The position numbers and the translations under genes are program-made. From Lamellibrachia columna (Eukaryota; Annelida; Polychaeta; Sabellida; Siboglinidae), in NCBI GenBank assembly GCA_963662155.1, contig OY759263.1:25271548-25335547 (forward strand): DNA of 64,000 bases. Direction: 5' to 3'. Position 1 is the first letter of the stretch. Each line of letters starts with the position of its first letter. This document shows, piece after piece, positions 22,961 to 39,317 of this stretch. A model generated the notes under the pieces. That model was given only the letters and a program-made list of their open reading frames with translations. It did not search any database and was not told the DNA's origin.

Positions 22961-24050
22961 CGTCTACAGCGTTATTTGGTTTGGGTAGCCGCGTGGACAA
23001 CGAATTTGGGAACATATGATATCCGAAGAACACAAGAGCAGTTTGTTCTAACATTCGTCATGTCAACCTCGTATATTCACTTTCACAGTACTGGACGAAG
23101 AGGGGGTACATCTATTTCAATTTGTTTTGGTAGTACGTTGAGACGGAAGAGTTCCGCGTCATTAGACAAATTGTTTTGGCTGCCGCTGAGAATAGATCCG
23201 CTGCGTCAGACATGTTGATTGGAGCCCGCTGAGACTGAAGAGTTACTAAGTTATTAAGTTGAGATGATAGTGGCAGGCAAAGACGAATTTGGCTATCAGA
23301 CATCCTTGGAGGAGTTTTGGATCAGGAACTGAATGCGGAAAGAAAAGTACTGCAATATAAGAGACAGAACAACGCATCGGAAAGCTCAGCCTTCAACTGG
23401 CCTTAAATCGAGAAGGACAGAGCGTTGAAGTGCAGCGCTCAAAAGGACATATGCGAAAGGCTCAATGGACAGGAACAGAAGGCTTTTAACGCAGCTTCCC
23501 GAAGCGATATGGGATGTTTTTTTGGGAGGGGTAATAGGTGCACGAGGGACAAGCTTCATCTAAGTAGAAAAGGGGCAGCAATGTTTGCGGACGAACTTTC
23601 AGCACCAGTTGACAGTGGCATAAGAAGCATAACAAATATTTTTTGTAACACAAATTTGTTAAACTAGAAGCGCAGAGGGGTTACTTAGAGGTGCCTCAAA
23701 CAGGACATGAGGTCACTAGTACACAAAAACCAGTAACAAAATGTCCGGAATACATCTCTGAAGCTGGTTATAAGTGTATTTAAATGCAAGGAGCATAGTA
23801 AATACGAAAAGCGAATTAAACATTATGGTAGAAGATATTGACCCTCACATAATTGGCATAAATGAATCATGTGCCAACATAGACATATCATATGCTGAAT
23901 TAGGACTGACATGATACGTAATGTTTAGGAGAGATCGAATAAGTGGAGGGAGTTATTTTATATGTTTAAGAATCTATTCAGGCTTATGAAATAAAATTAG
24001 AAAATTTAAAAAGTGAGACGGAGTCCGGACAAATTGTTTCAAATATCTTC
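22960..24050 (+). pseudogene. CR1-type LINE, 5' half (ORF1 esterase end and ORF2 endonuclease start)
   Basis: At 23545-23620 the + strand encodes TRDKLHLSRKGAAMFADEL, matching the C-terminal block of the SGNH/GDSL-like esterase domain found in ORF1 of CR1-type LINEs (the D..HLS..G motif). At 23779-23960 it encodes NARSIVNTKSELNIMVEDID, then PHIIGINESC and FRRDRISGGSYF, the N terminus of the apurinic endonuclease of ORF2. Frames are broken and everything after the first endonuclease blocks is missing. It ends where the FReD 3'-flank copy starts at 24064. Start coordinate uncertain. Confidence 0.65.
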
Positions 24051-24063
24051 CTGTTAACAAAAC

Positions 24064-26269
<2,206 letters not shown>

Positions 26270-26270
<1 letters not shown>

Positions 26271-26621
26271 ACCTTTTGCTTCTCCTGCCATCTCCTGCCA
26301 CCTCCTGCGACGGTTCATCGATCTGAACCCAATTTCGCTTTCACTGAAAGAAAGGAAGCAATGGTCTTCAATCCCTTGGACTGACACCTCTATTTCGCTC
26401 ATATGAGACAGTAAGACATTTCGATGGTATGCCGGATGGACTGCCATTCCTCTCAGTGGTCGACATTCCTGAGGGCATGATATACCTTCGGTCTAGCATT
26501 CCTGAGGGCATGATACAACTTCGGTCTCTGGATCCTTCCAACGTGTACAGCTCTCACTAGCCGCCGATGGAACTGTTTAGCCCATCCGCATGCGTCGCAT
26601 CTTTCCTGTGTACATCCCTAC
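26270..26621 (+). pseudogene. MULE transposase relic, 5' part of the split second copy
   Basis: Aligns with 290-708, including the QSLGLTP..FRS-like reading and the CCTTCCAACGTGTACAG segment. It is interrupted at 26622 by the target duplication TATATG and the giant foldback element, and resumes at 39932. Confidence 0.7.
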
Positions 26622-26627
26622 TATATG

Positions 26628-27232
26628 AGTAGTTAGTGGAGGTTTTTGAATACTTAATGGTCGGAGGCCATGTGTATGAACGACTTCCGGTTGCGCGCAC
26701 AGCCAATCAGAGCGCCCCCTGACGGTTGTAGCCGTGCGCAGCGCCCCCTAGCGACTGTAGGAGTACCGAAAGATAACCAGTAGTCATCGATAGTGGACAT
26801 AGGAACAAAGAATATACACGTTAATAATAATATCACCCACCCCACCCACCCCACCCCCCACGACAACACGTGACCTTGACGGAGTGACCAGTCCGAGTGG
26901 CGAGGTAATACTAAGTCGACGCCGTAACGACTGGAGTTAACTGTAAGCCGAAGCGTTTATCCAGCTGTGAGCCATAGTGCGAGATCAAAGGATGCCAATC
27001 TGAACAATGTAGCAAGGGAGTCGAGCTAATCAGTGAAAAAAACAGCAACTATGTTGCAATGACGGTATTGATGTGGGACTGAGGCATGTTATAGCCAGTT
27101 ATATGGAGTGGACATAAGACGTAATAAAAGTAAAACTGGTAAATATAATGCGATGATGTAATATGTATTAATTAGCCGACATGCATGGCTATAATATAAC
27201 CGCTGGACGATGGAAATCTGACCATTCATTAA
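26628..27232 (+). repeat. Left terminal inverted repeat of the foldback element
   Basis: 605 bases, single-copy within the arm, pairing with 39318-39925. Contains CACCCACCCC repeats, and two AGGGGGCGC words on the minus strand (26712-26720 and 26741-26749). The 71-codon frame running through it lacks an ATG start. Confidence 0.9.
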
Positions 27233-28300
27233 AGGAGTACAAGGACATTTTATTAAATATTTGAAAATAATGACACAATATCGTCCACAAACGTCAGACA
27301 AAGGACTCTAAAGTCTCTTGCCATACGCATATTTTCGTTATATGTCAATATTGTTAAATAGTGCGCTCTTACACTTTACCCATACCTCCTACAGTTTACC
27401 CATAATTCCTACAATTTACCCATAATTCTCCTATTGAATAAGAGTACAAGGACATTTTATTAAATATTTGAAAATAATGACACAATATCGTCCACAAACG
27501 TTAGACAGAGGACTCTAAAGTCTCTTGCCATACGCATATTTTCGTTATATGTCAATATTGTTAAATAGTGCGCTCTTACACTTTACCCATACCTCCTACA
27601 GTTTACCCATAATTCCTAAAATTTACCCATACTTCTCCTATTGAATAAGAGTAAAAGGACATTTTATTAAATATTTGAAAATAATGACACAATATCGTCC
27701 ACAAACGTTAGACAGAGGACTCTAAAGTCTCTTGCCATACGCATATTTTCGTTATATGTTAATATTGTTAAATAGTGCGCTCTTACACTTTACCCAAACC
27801 TCCTACAGTTTACCCATAATTCCTACAATTTACCCATAATTCTCCTATTGAATAAGAGTACAAGGACATTTTATTAAATATTTGAAAATAATGACACAAT
27901 ATCGTCCACAAACGTTAGACAGAGGACTCTAAAGTCTCTTGCCATACGCATATTTTCGTTATATGTCAATATTGTTAAATAGGGCGCTCTTACACTTTAC
28001 CCATACCTCCTACAGTTTACCCATAATTCCTACAATTTACCCATAATTCTCCTATTGAATAAGAGTACAAGGACATTTTATTAAATATTTGAAAATAATG
28101 ACACAATATCGTCCACAAACGTTAGAAAGAGGACTCTAAAGTCTCTTGCCATACGCTTATGTTCGTTATATGTCAATATTGTTAAATAGTGCGCTCTTAC
28201 ACTTTACCCATAACTCCTACAGTTTACCCATTATTCCTACAATGTACCCATAATTCCTACAATTTACCCATAATTCCTACAATTTACCCAGCACACATAT
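27233..28300 (+). repeat. 207-bp tandem array, left arm (5 copies)
   Basis: AAGGACATTTTATTAAATAT recurs at 27241, 27448, 27655, 27862 and 28069, an exact 207-base period. Each unit ends in smaller repeats of TTTACCCATAATTCCTACAA (about 20 bases). Copies differ by only a few bases. Confidence 0.97.
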
Positions 28301-28319
28301 GTAGTGAAGTGTGTTTGTT

Positions 28320-31055
28320 CGTTCACCTAGCTATACAAAGAACGGGTCTTTAGTTTCAATAGTCACTGTACCCACAGTACAGAGCTTGAATACTTAGTTG
28401 ATGTACCCACAATACACAGCTACAGTACATAGTCACTGTACCAACAGAACACATCTAGAATACATAGTCACTGTATCCTGAGTACACAGCTAAAGTACAT
28501 AGTCAATGTACCCACAGAACACAGCTAGAATGCCTAGTCACAGTACCCACAGTAAACAGCTAGAATACATAGTAACTGTACCCACAGTACACAGCTAGAA
28601 TACATATTCACTGTACAAACAGTACACGGTTAGAATACATAGTCACTGTACCCACTGTACACATCTAGAATACAAAATCACAGTAACCAGAGTACACGGC
28701 TAGAAAACATAATCAATGTAACCACATTACACGGCTGGAACACATAATCACAGTAAATTCATAGTCACTGTACCCACAGTACACAGCTAGAAAACATAGT
28801 CACTGGACCCACAGTACACATCTAGAATACATAGTCACTGTACCCACAGTACACAGCTATAATACATATTCACTGTACCCACTGTACACAGCTAGAATAC
28901 ATAATCACAGTAACCATAGTACACGGCTAAAACACTTGGTCACGGGTCCCAGAGTACACAGCTACAGTATATATTCACTGTACCCACAGTGCATAGCTAG
29001 AATAAATAGTTACTGTACCCACAGTACACAGCTACAATTCATAGTCACTGTACCCACAGTACACATCTATAATACATTGTCACTGTATCCAGAGTACACA
29101 GCTAAAGTACATATTCACTGTACCTACAGTACACAGCTACAGTACATTGTCACTGTAAACACAGTACGCAGCTAGAATACATAGTCACTGGACCCACAGT
29201 ACACAGCTACAATTCTTAGTCACTGTACCCACATTACTCAGCTAGCATACATAGTCACTGTACCCGCAGTGCACAGCTAGAATATAAAGTCACTGTACCA
29301 CAGTACACATATATAATACATAGTTACTGTACCCACAGTACACAGCTACAGTACATAGTCACTGTACCAACAGTACACAACTAGAATACATAGTCACTCT
29401 ACCCATAGTATACAGCTACAATTTATATTCACTGTACCCACAGTACACAACTAAAATACATAGTCACTTAACCCACAGTACACAGCTAGAATGTATAATC
29501 ACTGGACACACAGTACACAACTAGAATACATAGTCAATGTATGCACAGTGCACAGCTACAGTACATATACCTGTACCCACAGTACATGGCTACAATACAT
29601 AGTCACTGTACCCACATTACTCAGCTAGCGTACATAGTCACTGTACCCGCAGTGCACATCTAGAATATAAAGTCACTGTACCCACAGTACAAAGATATAA
29701 TACATAGTTACTGTACTCACAGTACACAGCTACAGTTCATAGTCACTCTACCCACAGTACACACCTAGAATACATAGTCGCTGTACCCATAGTATACAGC
29801 TACAATTTATATTCACTGAACCCACAGTACACAACTAAAATACATAGTCACTTAACCCACAGTACACAGCTAGAATGTATAATCGCTGTACACGCAGTAC
29901 ACAACTAGAATACATTGTCAATGTATGCACAGCGCACAGCTACAGTTCATAGTCTTGTACCCACAGTACATGGCTACAATACATAGTCACTGTACCCACA
30001 TTACTCAGCTAGCGTACATAGTCACTGTACCCGCAGTGCACTTCTAGAATATAAAGTCACTGTACCCACAGTACAAAGATATAGAACATATTCACTGTAC
30101 CCACAGTACACAGCTAGAATACATGATCACTGTACCCAGAGTACACAGCTAGAATACATAGTCACTGTACCCACAATATACAGCTACAACTCATAGTCAC
30201 TGTACCCACAGTACACAACTAAAATACAGAGTAACTCAACCCATAGTACAAAGCTAGAATATATAATCACTGTACCCACAGTAAACAGCTAGAATACATA
30301 GCCACTGTACCTTCAGTACACATGTAGAATACAAAGTCACTGTACCCACAGTCCACAACTACAATTCATAGTAACTGTACCCACATTACTCAGCTAGCAT
30401 ACATAATCACTGTACACAAAGTACACAGCTATAATACATATTCACTGTACCCAAAGTACACAGCTAGAATACATAGTCACTGTACACACAGTACACAGCT
30501 AGCATACATAGACATTGTACCCACAGTACACAGCTAGAATATATAGTCACTATACCCAGAGTATACAACTAGAATACATATTCACTGTACCCACAGTAAA
30601 CAACTAGAATACATAATAATAATCACTGTACCCACATTAACCCACTACAATTCATAGTCACTGTACCCACATTACTCAGCTAGCATACATAGTCACTGTA
30701 CCCACAGTGCACACCTAGTATACAATGTTACTGTACCCACAGTACACAGTTAGAATACATAGTAACTGTTCCCACAGTACTCAACTTTAATACATAGTCA
30801 CTATACCCACAGTACACAAATAAAATACAGCTATAATGCATTGTCACTACATCTCCAGTACACGATTAGAATACACAGTTACTGCTCACCCAGGACACAG
30901 CTCGAATACATGGTCGCTGCTGTATCTCCACCACACAGCTGTAAGATATAGTCACTACAACTCCAGTACACAAATAGAATACACAGTTACTGCTAGAATA
31001 CATGACCAGTGCACCCTCAGTACACATCTAGAATATATAGTCAGTAAGTTGCTAC
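28320..31055 (+). repeat. 35-bp tandem array, left arm (about 78 copies)
   Basis: Unit about TAGTCACTGTACCCACAGTA followed by CACAGCTAGAATACA, period 35, with many point differences and occasional shorter units. Inverted counterpart at 33330-36695. Confidence 0.95.
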
Positions 31056-31263
31056 GAACTCAATAATGGCGGTTGTGATGACGACACGACGATCTCAGCC
31101 GTCTTATATACCATGCTAGAAATAAGCCAGACAACTGACGTCAGCCTCGGAACAATACCACCGTAATCAGAAAACTGATAAACGCGGCAGGCAACTGTCA
31201 ACTAACGACGCCGGGCATCCATCACGGAAGGAAAAAGTGGGGTTACGCGTACGCAGACATCGG

Positions 31264-32860
31264 TAGAACATGCTGTATTACAGGCTGTCTTGCTGTATTA
31301 CAGGCTGTCTTGCTGTATTACAGGCTGCCATGCTGTATAACAGGCTGTCTTGCTGTATTACAGACTGTCTTGCTGTATAACAGGCTGTCATGCTGTATTA
31401 CAGGCTGCCCTTCTGTATTACAGGCTGTCTTGCTGTATTACAGGCTGTCTTGCTGTATTACAGGCTGTCTTGCTGTATTACAGGCTGCCCTGCTGTATTA
31501 CAGGCTGTCTTGCTGTATAACAGGCTGTCTTGCTGTATAACAGGCCGCCCTGCTGTATTACAGGCGGCTCTGCTGTATAACAGGCTGCCATGCTGTATTA
31601 CAGGCTGTCTTGCTGTATAACAGGCTGTCTTGCTGTATTACAGGCTGTCTTGCTGTATTACAGGCTGTATTACAGGCTGTCTTGCTGTATTACAGGCTGT
31701 CTTGCTGTATTACAGGCTGTCTTGCTGTATTACAGGCTGCCCTGCTGTATTACAGGCTGTCTTGCTGTATAACAGGCTGTCTTGCTGTATAACAGGCCGC
31801 CCTGCTGTATTACAGGCGGCTCTGCTGTATAACAGGCTGCCATGCTGTATTACAGGCTGTCTTGCTGTATAACAGGCTGTCTTGCTGTATTACAGGCTGT
31901 CTTGCTGTATTACAGGCTGTATTACAGGCTGTCTTGCTGTATTACAGGCTGTCTTGCTGTATAACAGGCTGCCATGCTGTATAACAGACTGCCATGCTGT
32001 ATTACAGGCTGCCTTGCTGTATTACAGGCTGTCTTGCTGTATAACAGGCTGCCGTGCTGTATTACATGCTGCCATGCTGTATTACAGGCTGCCATGCTGT
32101 ATTACAGACTGCCGTGCTGTATTACAGGCTGTCGTGCTCTATTACAGGCTGTGTTGCTGTATTACAGGCTGCCCTGCTGTATTACAGGCTGTCTTGCTGT
32201 ATAACAGGCTGTCTTGCTGTATAACAGGCCGCCCTGCTGTATTACAGGCGGCCCTGCTGTATAACAGGCTGCCATGCTGTATTACAGGCTGTCTTGCTGT
32301 ATAACAGGCTGTCTTGCTGTATTACAGACTGTCTTCCTGTATTACAGGCTGTATTACAGGCTGTCTTGCTGTATTACAGGCTGTCTTGCTGTATAACAGG
32401 CTGCCATTCTGTATAACAGACTGCCATGCTGTATTACAGGCTGCCTTGCTGTATTACGGGCTGTCTTGCCGTATAACAGGCTGCCATGCTGTATTACATG
32501 CTGCCATGCTGTATTACAGGCTGCCATGCTGTATTACAGACTGCCGTGCTGTATTACAGGCTGTCGTGCTGTATTACAGGCTGTCTTGCTGTATTACAGG
32601 CTGTCTTGCTGTATTACAGGCTGTCTTGCTGTATTACAGGCTATCTTGCTGTATTACAGGCTGCCATGCTGTATAACAGGCTGTCTTGATGTATTACAGG
32701 CTGTCTTGCTGTATTACAGGCTGTCTTGCTGTATTACAGGCTGCCCTGCTGTATTACAGGCTGTCATGCTGTATAACAGGCTGCCATGCTGTATTACAGG
32801 CTGTGTTGCTGTATTACAGGCTGTCTTGCTGTATAACAGGCTGCCCTGCTGTATTACAGG
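31264..32860 (+). repeat. 20-bp tandem array in the spacer (about 80 copies)
   Basis: Unit TGCTGTATTACAGGCTGTCT with variants (ATAAC, GCCAT, GCCCT, GGCGG). Some units are shortened by 12 bases. Larger blocks repeat: the CAGGCGGC variant recurs at 31561, 31813 and 32245. The LYYRL..CCITG frames are artefacts. Confidence 0.97.
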
Positions 32861-33236
32861 TGATGGACGCAATGTGTAATGAGCCAGGATGTGGCTGGAG
32901 GTAGGAGAAACAGAGGATACTATGGTGGAGGCAATGTGTAAGGAGGAAGGGTGTGGCTTGAGGTAGGAAAGACAGAGGACAGTATGGTGGACGCAATGTG
33001 TCAGGAGTCAGGATCAACATTACACAACTTCACACAACTTCGCACAACTTCGCACAACTTCACACAACTTCACACAACTTCACACAACTTTACCTTATGA
33101 TTACCACACCTCACCACCCCCACCATAGAGTAATGAGACGAGCATAGCCATCTGACCACCAGGGGGCGCAGGGGCGCGCACGGGGGCTAATACACCTTTT
33201 TCCGCGAAATACACCTTTTTCCTGTAATCGCGCCAT
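32861..33236 (+). repeat. 62-bp and 10-bp repeats in the spacer
   Basis: CAATGTGT recurs at 32870, 32932 and 32994 (62-bp unit, 2.5 copies). At about 33018-33088 there are seven copies of CACACAACTT. 33155-33175 holds CCACCAGGGGGCGCAGG, and TACACCTTTTTCC occurs twice after it. Confidence 0.9.
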
Positions 33237-33329
33237 GTTCCGAGGCTGACGTCAGTTGTCTGGCTTATTTCTAGCATGGTATATAAGACGGCTGAGATCG
33301 TCGTGTCGTCATCACAACCGCCATTATTG

Positions 33330-36300
33330 AGTTCGTAGCAACTTACTGACTATATATTCTAGATATGTACTGAGGGTGCACTGGTCATGTATTCTAGCAG
33401 TAACTGTGTATTCTATTTGTGTACTGGATTTGTAGTGACTATATCTTACAGCTGTGTGGTGGAGATACAGCAGCGACCATGTATTCGAGCTGTGTCCTGG
33501 GTGAGCAGTAACTGTGTATTGTAATCGTGTACTGGAGATGTAGTGACAATGCATTATAGCTGTATTTTATTTGTGTACTGTGGGTATAGTGACTATGTAT
33601 TAAAGTTGAGTACTGTGGGAACAGTTACTATGTATTCTAAATGTGTACTGTGGGAACAGTAACATTGTATACTAGGTGTGCACTGTGGGTACAGTGACTA
33701 TGTATGCTAGCTGAGTAATGTGGGTACAGTGACTATGAATTGTAGAGGGTTAATGTGGGTACAGTGATTATTATTATGTATTCTATTTGTTTACTGTGGG
33801 TACAGTGAATATGTATTCTAGTTGTGTACTCTGGGTATAGTGACTATATATTCTAGCTGTGTACTGTGGGTACAATGTCTATGTATGCTAGCTGTGTACT
33901 GTGTGTACAGTGACTATGTATTCTAGCTGTGTACTTTGGGTACAGTGAATATGTATTATAGCTGTGTACTTTGTGTACAGTGATTAAGTATTATAGCTGT
34001 GTAATGTGGGTACAGTGACTATGTACTCTAGCTGAGTACTGTGGGTACAGTGACTATGTAATTTAGCTGTGTACTCTGGATACAGAGACAATGTATTCTA
34101 GATGTGTACTGGGGATACAGTGACTTTATACGTGTACTGTGGGTACAGTAACTATGTATTCTAGCTATGCACTGTGGGTACAGTGACTATATATAGTAGC
34201 TGTTTACTCTGGGTCCAGTGACAATGTATTCTAGCCCTGTACTGTGGTTACATTGATTATGTCTTCTAGCCGTGTGCTATGGTTGCTGTGATTATTTATT
34301 CTAAATGTGTACTGTGAGTACCGTGACTATGTATTCTAGTTGTGTACTGTGGGTATAGTGACTACATATTCTAGCTGTGTACTGTGGGTACAGTGAATAT
34401 GTAATCTAGCTGTGTACTATGGATACAGTGAATATGAATTTTAGCTGTGTCCTGTGTACAGTGGGTATAGTAACTATGTATTACAGCTGTGCACTCTGGA
34501 TACAGTGACTATGTATTCTAGCCGTGTACTGTGGTACAGTGACTTTATATTCTAGCTGTGCACTGTGGGTACAGTGATTATGTATGCTAGCTGAGTAATG
34601 TGGGTACAGTTACTATGAATTGTAGTTGTGGACTGTGGGTACAGTGACTTTGTATTCTACATATGTACTGAAGGTACAGTGGCTATGTATTCTAACTGTT
34701 TACTGTGGGTACAATGATTATATATTCTAGCTTTGTACTATGGGTTGAGTTACTCTGTATTTTAGTTGTGTACTGTGGGTACAGTGACTATGAGTTGTAG
34801 CTGTATATTGTGGGTACAGTGACTATGTATTCTAGCTGTGTTCTCTGGGTACAGTGATCATGTATTCTAGCTGTTTACTGTGGGTACAGTGTTCTATAGC
34901 TGTGTTCTGTGTGTACAGTGACTAAGTAGTATAGTTATATACTCTGGTTACAGTGACTATGTATTCTAGCTGTGTAATGTATGTACAGTGACTATGTATT
35001 GTAGTTGTGTACTGTGGGTACAGTGACTATGTACATTAGCTGTGTACTCTGGATACATTGACTATGTATTCTAGATGTGTACTGTGGGTACAGTGACTAT
35101 GTATTGTAGCTGTGTACTGTGGGTACAATGACTATGTTTTGTAGCCATGTACTGTGGGTACAGCGATAATACATTCTAGCTGTGTACTGTGGGTTAAGTG
35201 ACTATGTATTTTAGTTGTGTACTGTGGGTACAGTGAATATAAATTGTAGCTGTATACTATGGGTACAGTGACTATGTATTCTAGGTGTGTACTGTGGGTA
35301 GAGTGACTATGAACTGTAGCTGTGTACTGTGGGTACAGTAACTATGTATTATATCTTTGTACTGTGGGTACAGTGACTTTAAATTCTAGATGTGCACTGT
35401 GGGTACAGTGACTATGTACGCTAGCTGAGTAATGTGGGTACAGTGACTATGTATTGTAGCCATGTACTGTGGGTACAGGTCTATGTACTGTAGCTGTGAA
35501 CTGTGCATACATTGACTATGTATTCTAGTTGTGTACTGTGTGTCCAGTGATTATACATTCTAGCTGTGTACTGTGGGTTAAGTGACTATGTATTTTAGTT
35601 GTGTACTGTGGGTACAGTGAATATAAATTGTAGCTGTATACTATGGGTAGAGTGACTATGTATTCTAGTTGTGTACTGTTGGTACAGTGACTATGTACTG
35701 TAGCTGTGTACTGTTGGTACAGTAACTATGTATTATATATGTGTACTGTGGTACAGTGACTTTATATTCTAGCTGTGCACTGCGGGTACAGTGACTATGT
35801 ATGCTAGCTGAGTAATGTGGGTACAGTGACTATGAATTGTAGCTGTGTACTGTGGGTCCAGTGACTATGTATTCTAGCTGCGTACTGTGTTTACAGTGAC
35901 AATGTACTGGAGCTGTGTACTGTAGGTACAGTGAATATGTACTTTAGCTGTGTACTCTGGATACAGTGACAATGTATTCTAGATGTGTACTGTGGGTACA
36001 GTGACTATGAATTGTAGCTGTGTACTGTGGGTACAGTAACTATTTATTCTAGCTATGCACTGTGGGTACAGTGAATATATACTGTAGCTGTGTACTCTGG
36101 GACCCGTGACAAAGTGTTCTAGCCGTGTACTGTGGTTACTGTGATTATGTATTCTAGCTGTGTACAGTGGGTACATTGAATATGTATTATAGCTGTGTAC
36201 TGTGGGTACAGTGACTATGTATTCTAGATGTGTACTCTGAGTCCAGTGACTATGTTTTCTAGCTGTGTACTGTTGGTACAGTGACTATGAATTTACTGTG

Positions 36301-36695
36301 ATTATGTGTTCCAGCCGTGTAATGTGGTTACATTGATTATGTTTTCTAGCCGTGTACTGTGGTTACTGTGATTATGTATTCTAGGTGTGTACAGTGGGTA
36401 CAGTGACTATGTATTCTAACCGTGTACTGTTTGTACAGTGAATATGTATTCTAGCTGTGTACTGTGTGTACAATTACTATGTATTCTAGCTGTGTACCGT
36501 GGGTACTGTGACTAGGCATTCTAGCTGTGTTCTGTGGGTACATTGACTATGTACTTTAGCTGTGTACACAGGATACAGTGACTATGTATTCTAGATGTGT
36601 TCTGTTGGTACAGTGACTATGTACTGTAGCTGTGTATTGTGGGTACATCAACTAAGTATTCAAGCTCTGTACTGTGGGTACAGTGACTATTGAAA
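33330..36695 (-). repeat. 35-bp tandem array, right arm (about 96 copies)
   Basis: Reverse complement of the left-arm array, about 18 units longer. Ends at the AGCTAGGTGAACGAACAAAC marker (36716-36735). Confidence 0.95.
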
Positions 36696-36754
36696 CTAAA
36701 GTCCCGTTCTTTTTATAGCTAGGTGAACGAACAAACACACTTCACTACATATGT

Positions 36755-39317
36755 GTGCTGGGTAAATTGTAGGAATTATGGGTAAATTGTAGGAATTATG
36801 GGTACATTGTAGGAATGATGGGTAAACTGCGGGAGTTATGGGTAAAGTGTAAGAGCGCACTATTTAACAATATTGACATATAACGAACATATGCGTATGG
36901 CAAGAGACTTTAGAGTCCTCTGTCTAAAGTTTGTGGACGATATTGTGTCATTATTTTCAAATATTTAATAAAATGTCCTTGTACTCTTATTCAACAGGAG
37001 AATTATGTGTAAATTGTAGGAATTATGGGTAAACTGTAGGAGGTATGGGTAAAGTGTAAGAGCGCACTATTTAACAATATTGACGTATAACGAAAATATG
37101 CGTATGGCAAGAGACTTTAGAGTCCTCTGTCTAACGTTTGTGGACGATATTGTGTCATTATTTTCAAATATTTAATAAAATGTCCTTGTACTCTTATTCT
37201 ATAGGAGAATTATGGGTAAATTGTAGGAATCATGGGTAAACTGTAGGAGGTATGGGTAAAGTGTAAGAGCGCACTATTTAACAATATTGACATATAACGA
37301 AAATATGCGTATGGCAAGAGACTTTAGAGTCCTCTGTCTAACGTTTGTGGACGATATTGTATCATTATTTTCAAATATTTAATAAAATGTCCTTGTACTT
37401 TTATTCAATAGGAGAATTATGGGTAAATTGTAGGAATTATGGGTAAACTGTAGGAGGTATGGGTAAAGTGTAAGAGCGCACTATTTAACAATATTGACAT
37501 ATAACGAAAATATGCGTATGGCAAGAGACTTTAGAGTCCTCTGTCTAACGTTTGTGGACGATATTGTGTCATTATTTTCAAATATTTAATAAAATGTCCT
37601 TTTACTCTTATTCAATTGGAGAATTATGGGTAAATTGTAGGAATTATGGGTAAACTGTAGGAGGTTTGGGTAAAGTGTAAGAGCGCACTATTTAACAATA
37701 TTGACATATAACGAAAATATGCGTATGGCAAGAGACTTTAGAGTCCTCTGTCTAACGTTTGTGGACGATATTGTGTCATTATTTTCAAATATTTAATAAA
37801 ATGTCCTTTTACTCTTATTCAATTGGAGAATTATGGGTAAATTGTAGGAATTATGGGTAAACTGTAGGAGGTTTGGGTAAAGTGTAAGAGCGCACTATTT
37901 AACAATATTGACATATAACGAAAATATGCGTATGGCAAGAGACTTTAGAGTCCTCTGTCTAACGTTTGTGGACGATATTGTGTCATTATTTTCAAATATT
38001 TAATAAAATGTCCTTGTACTCTTATTCAATAGGAGAATTATGGGTAAATTGTAGGAATTATGGGTAAACTGTAGGAGGTATGGGTAAAGTGTAAGAGCGC
38101 ACTATTTAACAATATTGACATATAACGAAAATATGCGTATGGCAAGAGACTTTAGAGTCCTCTGTCTAACGTTTGTGGACGATATTGTGTCATTATTTTC
38201 AAATATTTAATAAAATGTCCTTGTACTCTTATTCAATAGGAGAATTATGGGTAAATTGTAGGAATTATGGGTAAACTGTAGGAGGTATGGGTAAAGTGTA
38301 AGAGCGCACTATTTAACATTATTGACATATAACGAAAATATGCGTATGGCAAGAGACTTTAGAGTCCTCTGTCTAACGTTTGTGGACGATATTGTATCAT
38401 TATTTTCAAATATTTAATAAAATGTCCTTGTACTTTTATTCAATAGGAGAATTATGGGTAAATTGTAGGAATTATGGGTAAACTGTAGGAGGTATGGGTA
38501 AAGTGTAAGAGCGCACTATTTAACAATATTGACATATAACGAAAATATGCGTATGGCAAGAGACTTTAGAGTCCTCTGTCTAACGTTTGTGGACGATATT
38601 GTGTCATTATTTTCAAATTTTTAATAAAATGTCCTTTTACTCTTATTCAATAGGAGAATTATGGGTAAATTGTAGGAATTATGGGTAAACTGTAGGAGGT
38701 TTGGGTAAAGTGTAAGAGCGCACTATTTAACAATATTGACATATAACGAAAATATGCGTATGGCAAGAGACTTTAGAGTCCTCTGTCTAACGTTTGTGGA
38801 CGATATTGTGTCATTATTTTCAAATATTTAATAAAATGTCCTTGTACTCTTATTCAATAGGAGAATTATGGGTAAATTGAAGGAATTATGGGTAAACTGT
38901 AGGAGGTATGGGTAAAGTGTAAGAGCGCACTATTTAACAATATTGACATATAACGAAAATATGCGTATGGCAAGAGACTTTAGAGTCCTCTGTCTAACGT
39001 TTGTGGACGATATTGTGTCATTATTTTCAAATATTTAATAAAATGTCCTTGTACTCTTATTCAATAGGAGAATTATGGGTAAATTGTAGGAATTATGGGT
39101 AAACTGTAGGAGGTATGGGTAAAGTGTAAGAGCGCACTATTTAACAATATTGACATATAACGAAAATATGCGTATGGCAAGAGATTTTAGAGTCCTCTGT
39201 CTAACGTTTGTGGACGATATTGTGTCATTATTTTCAAATATTTAATAAAATGTCCTTGTACTCTTATTCAATAGGAGAATTATGGGTAAATTGTAGGAAT
39301 TATGGGTAAACTGTACT
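36755..39317 (-). repeat. 207-bp tandem array, right arm (about 12 copies)
   Basis: Reverse complement of the left-arm 207-bp array, with AAAATGTCCTT recurring about every 207 bases from near 36972 to near 39251. Twelve copies face five on the left. Confidence 0.95.

Noticed and set aside
26654..26869. 71-codon frame in each terminal repeat of the foldback element (second copy 39684-39899)
   Set aside because: Mirrored only because the ends are inverted copies. It lacks an ATG at the stated start and runs through a simple CACCC tract.
31310..32904. LYYRL..CCITG repeat proteins
   Set aside because: The 20-bp unit gives a 20-residue periodic translation in all frames. The period and block structure are DNA-level, and no start context or conserved residues suggest a gene.
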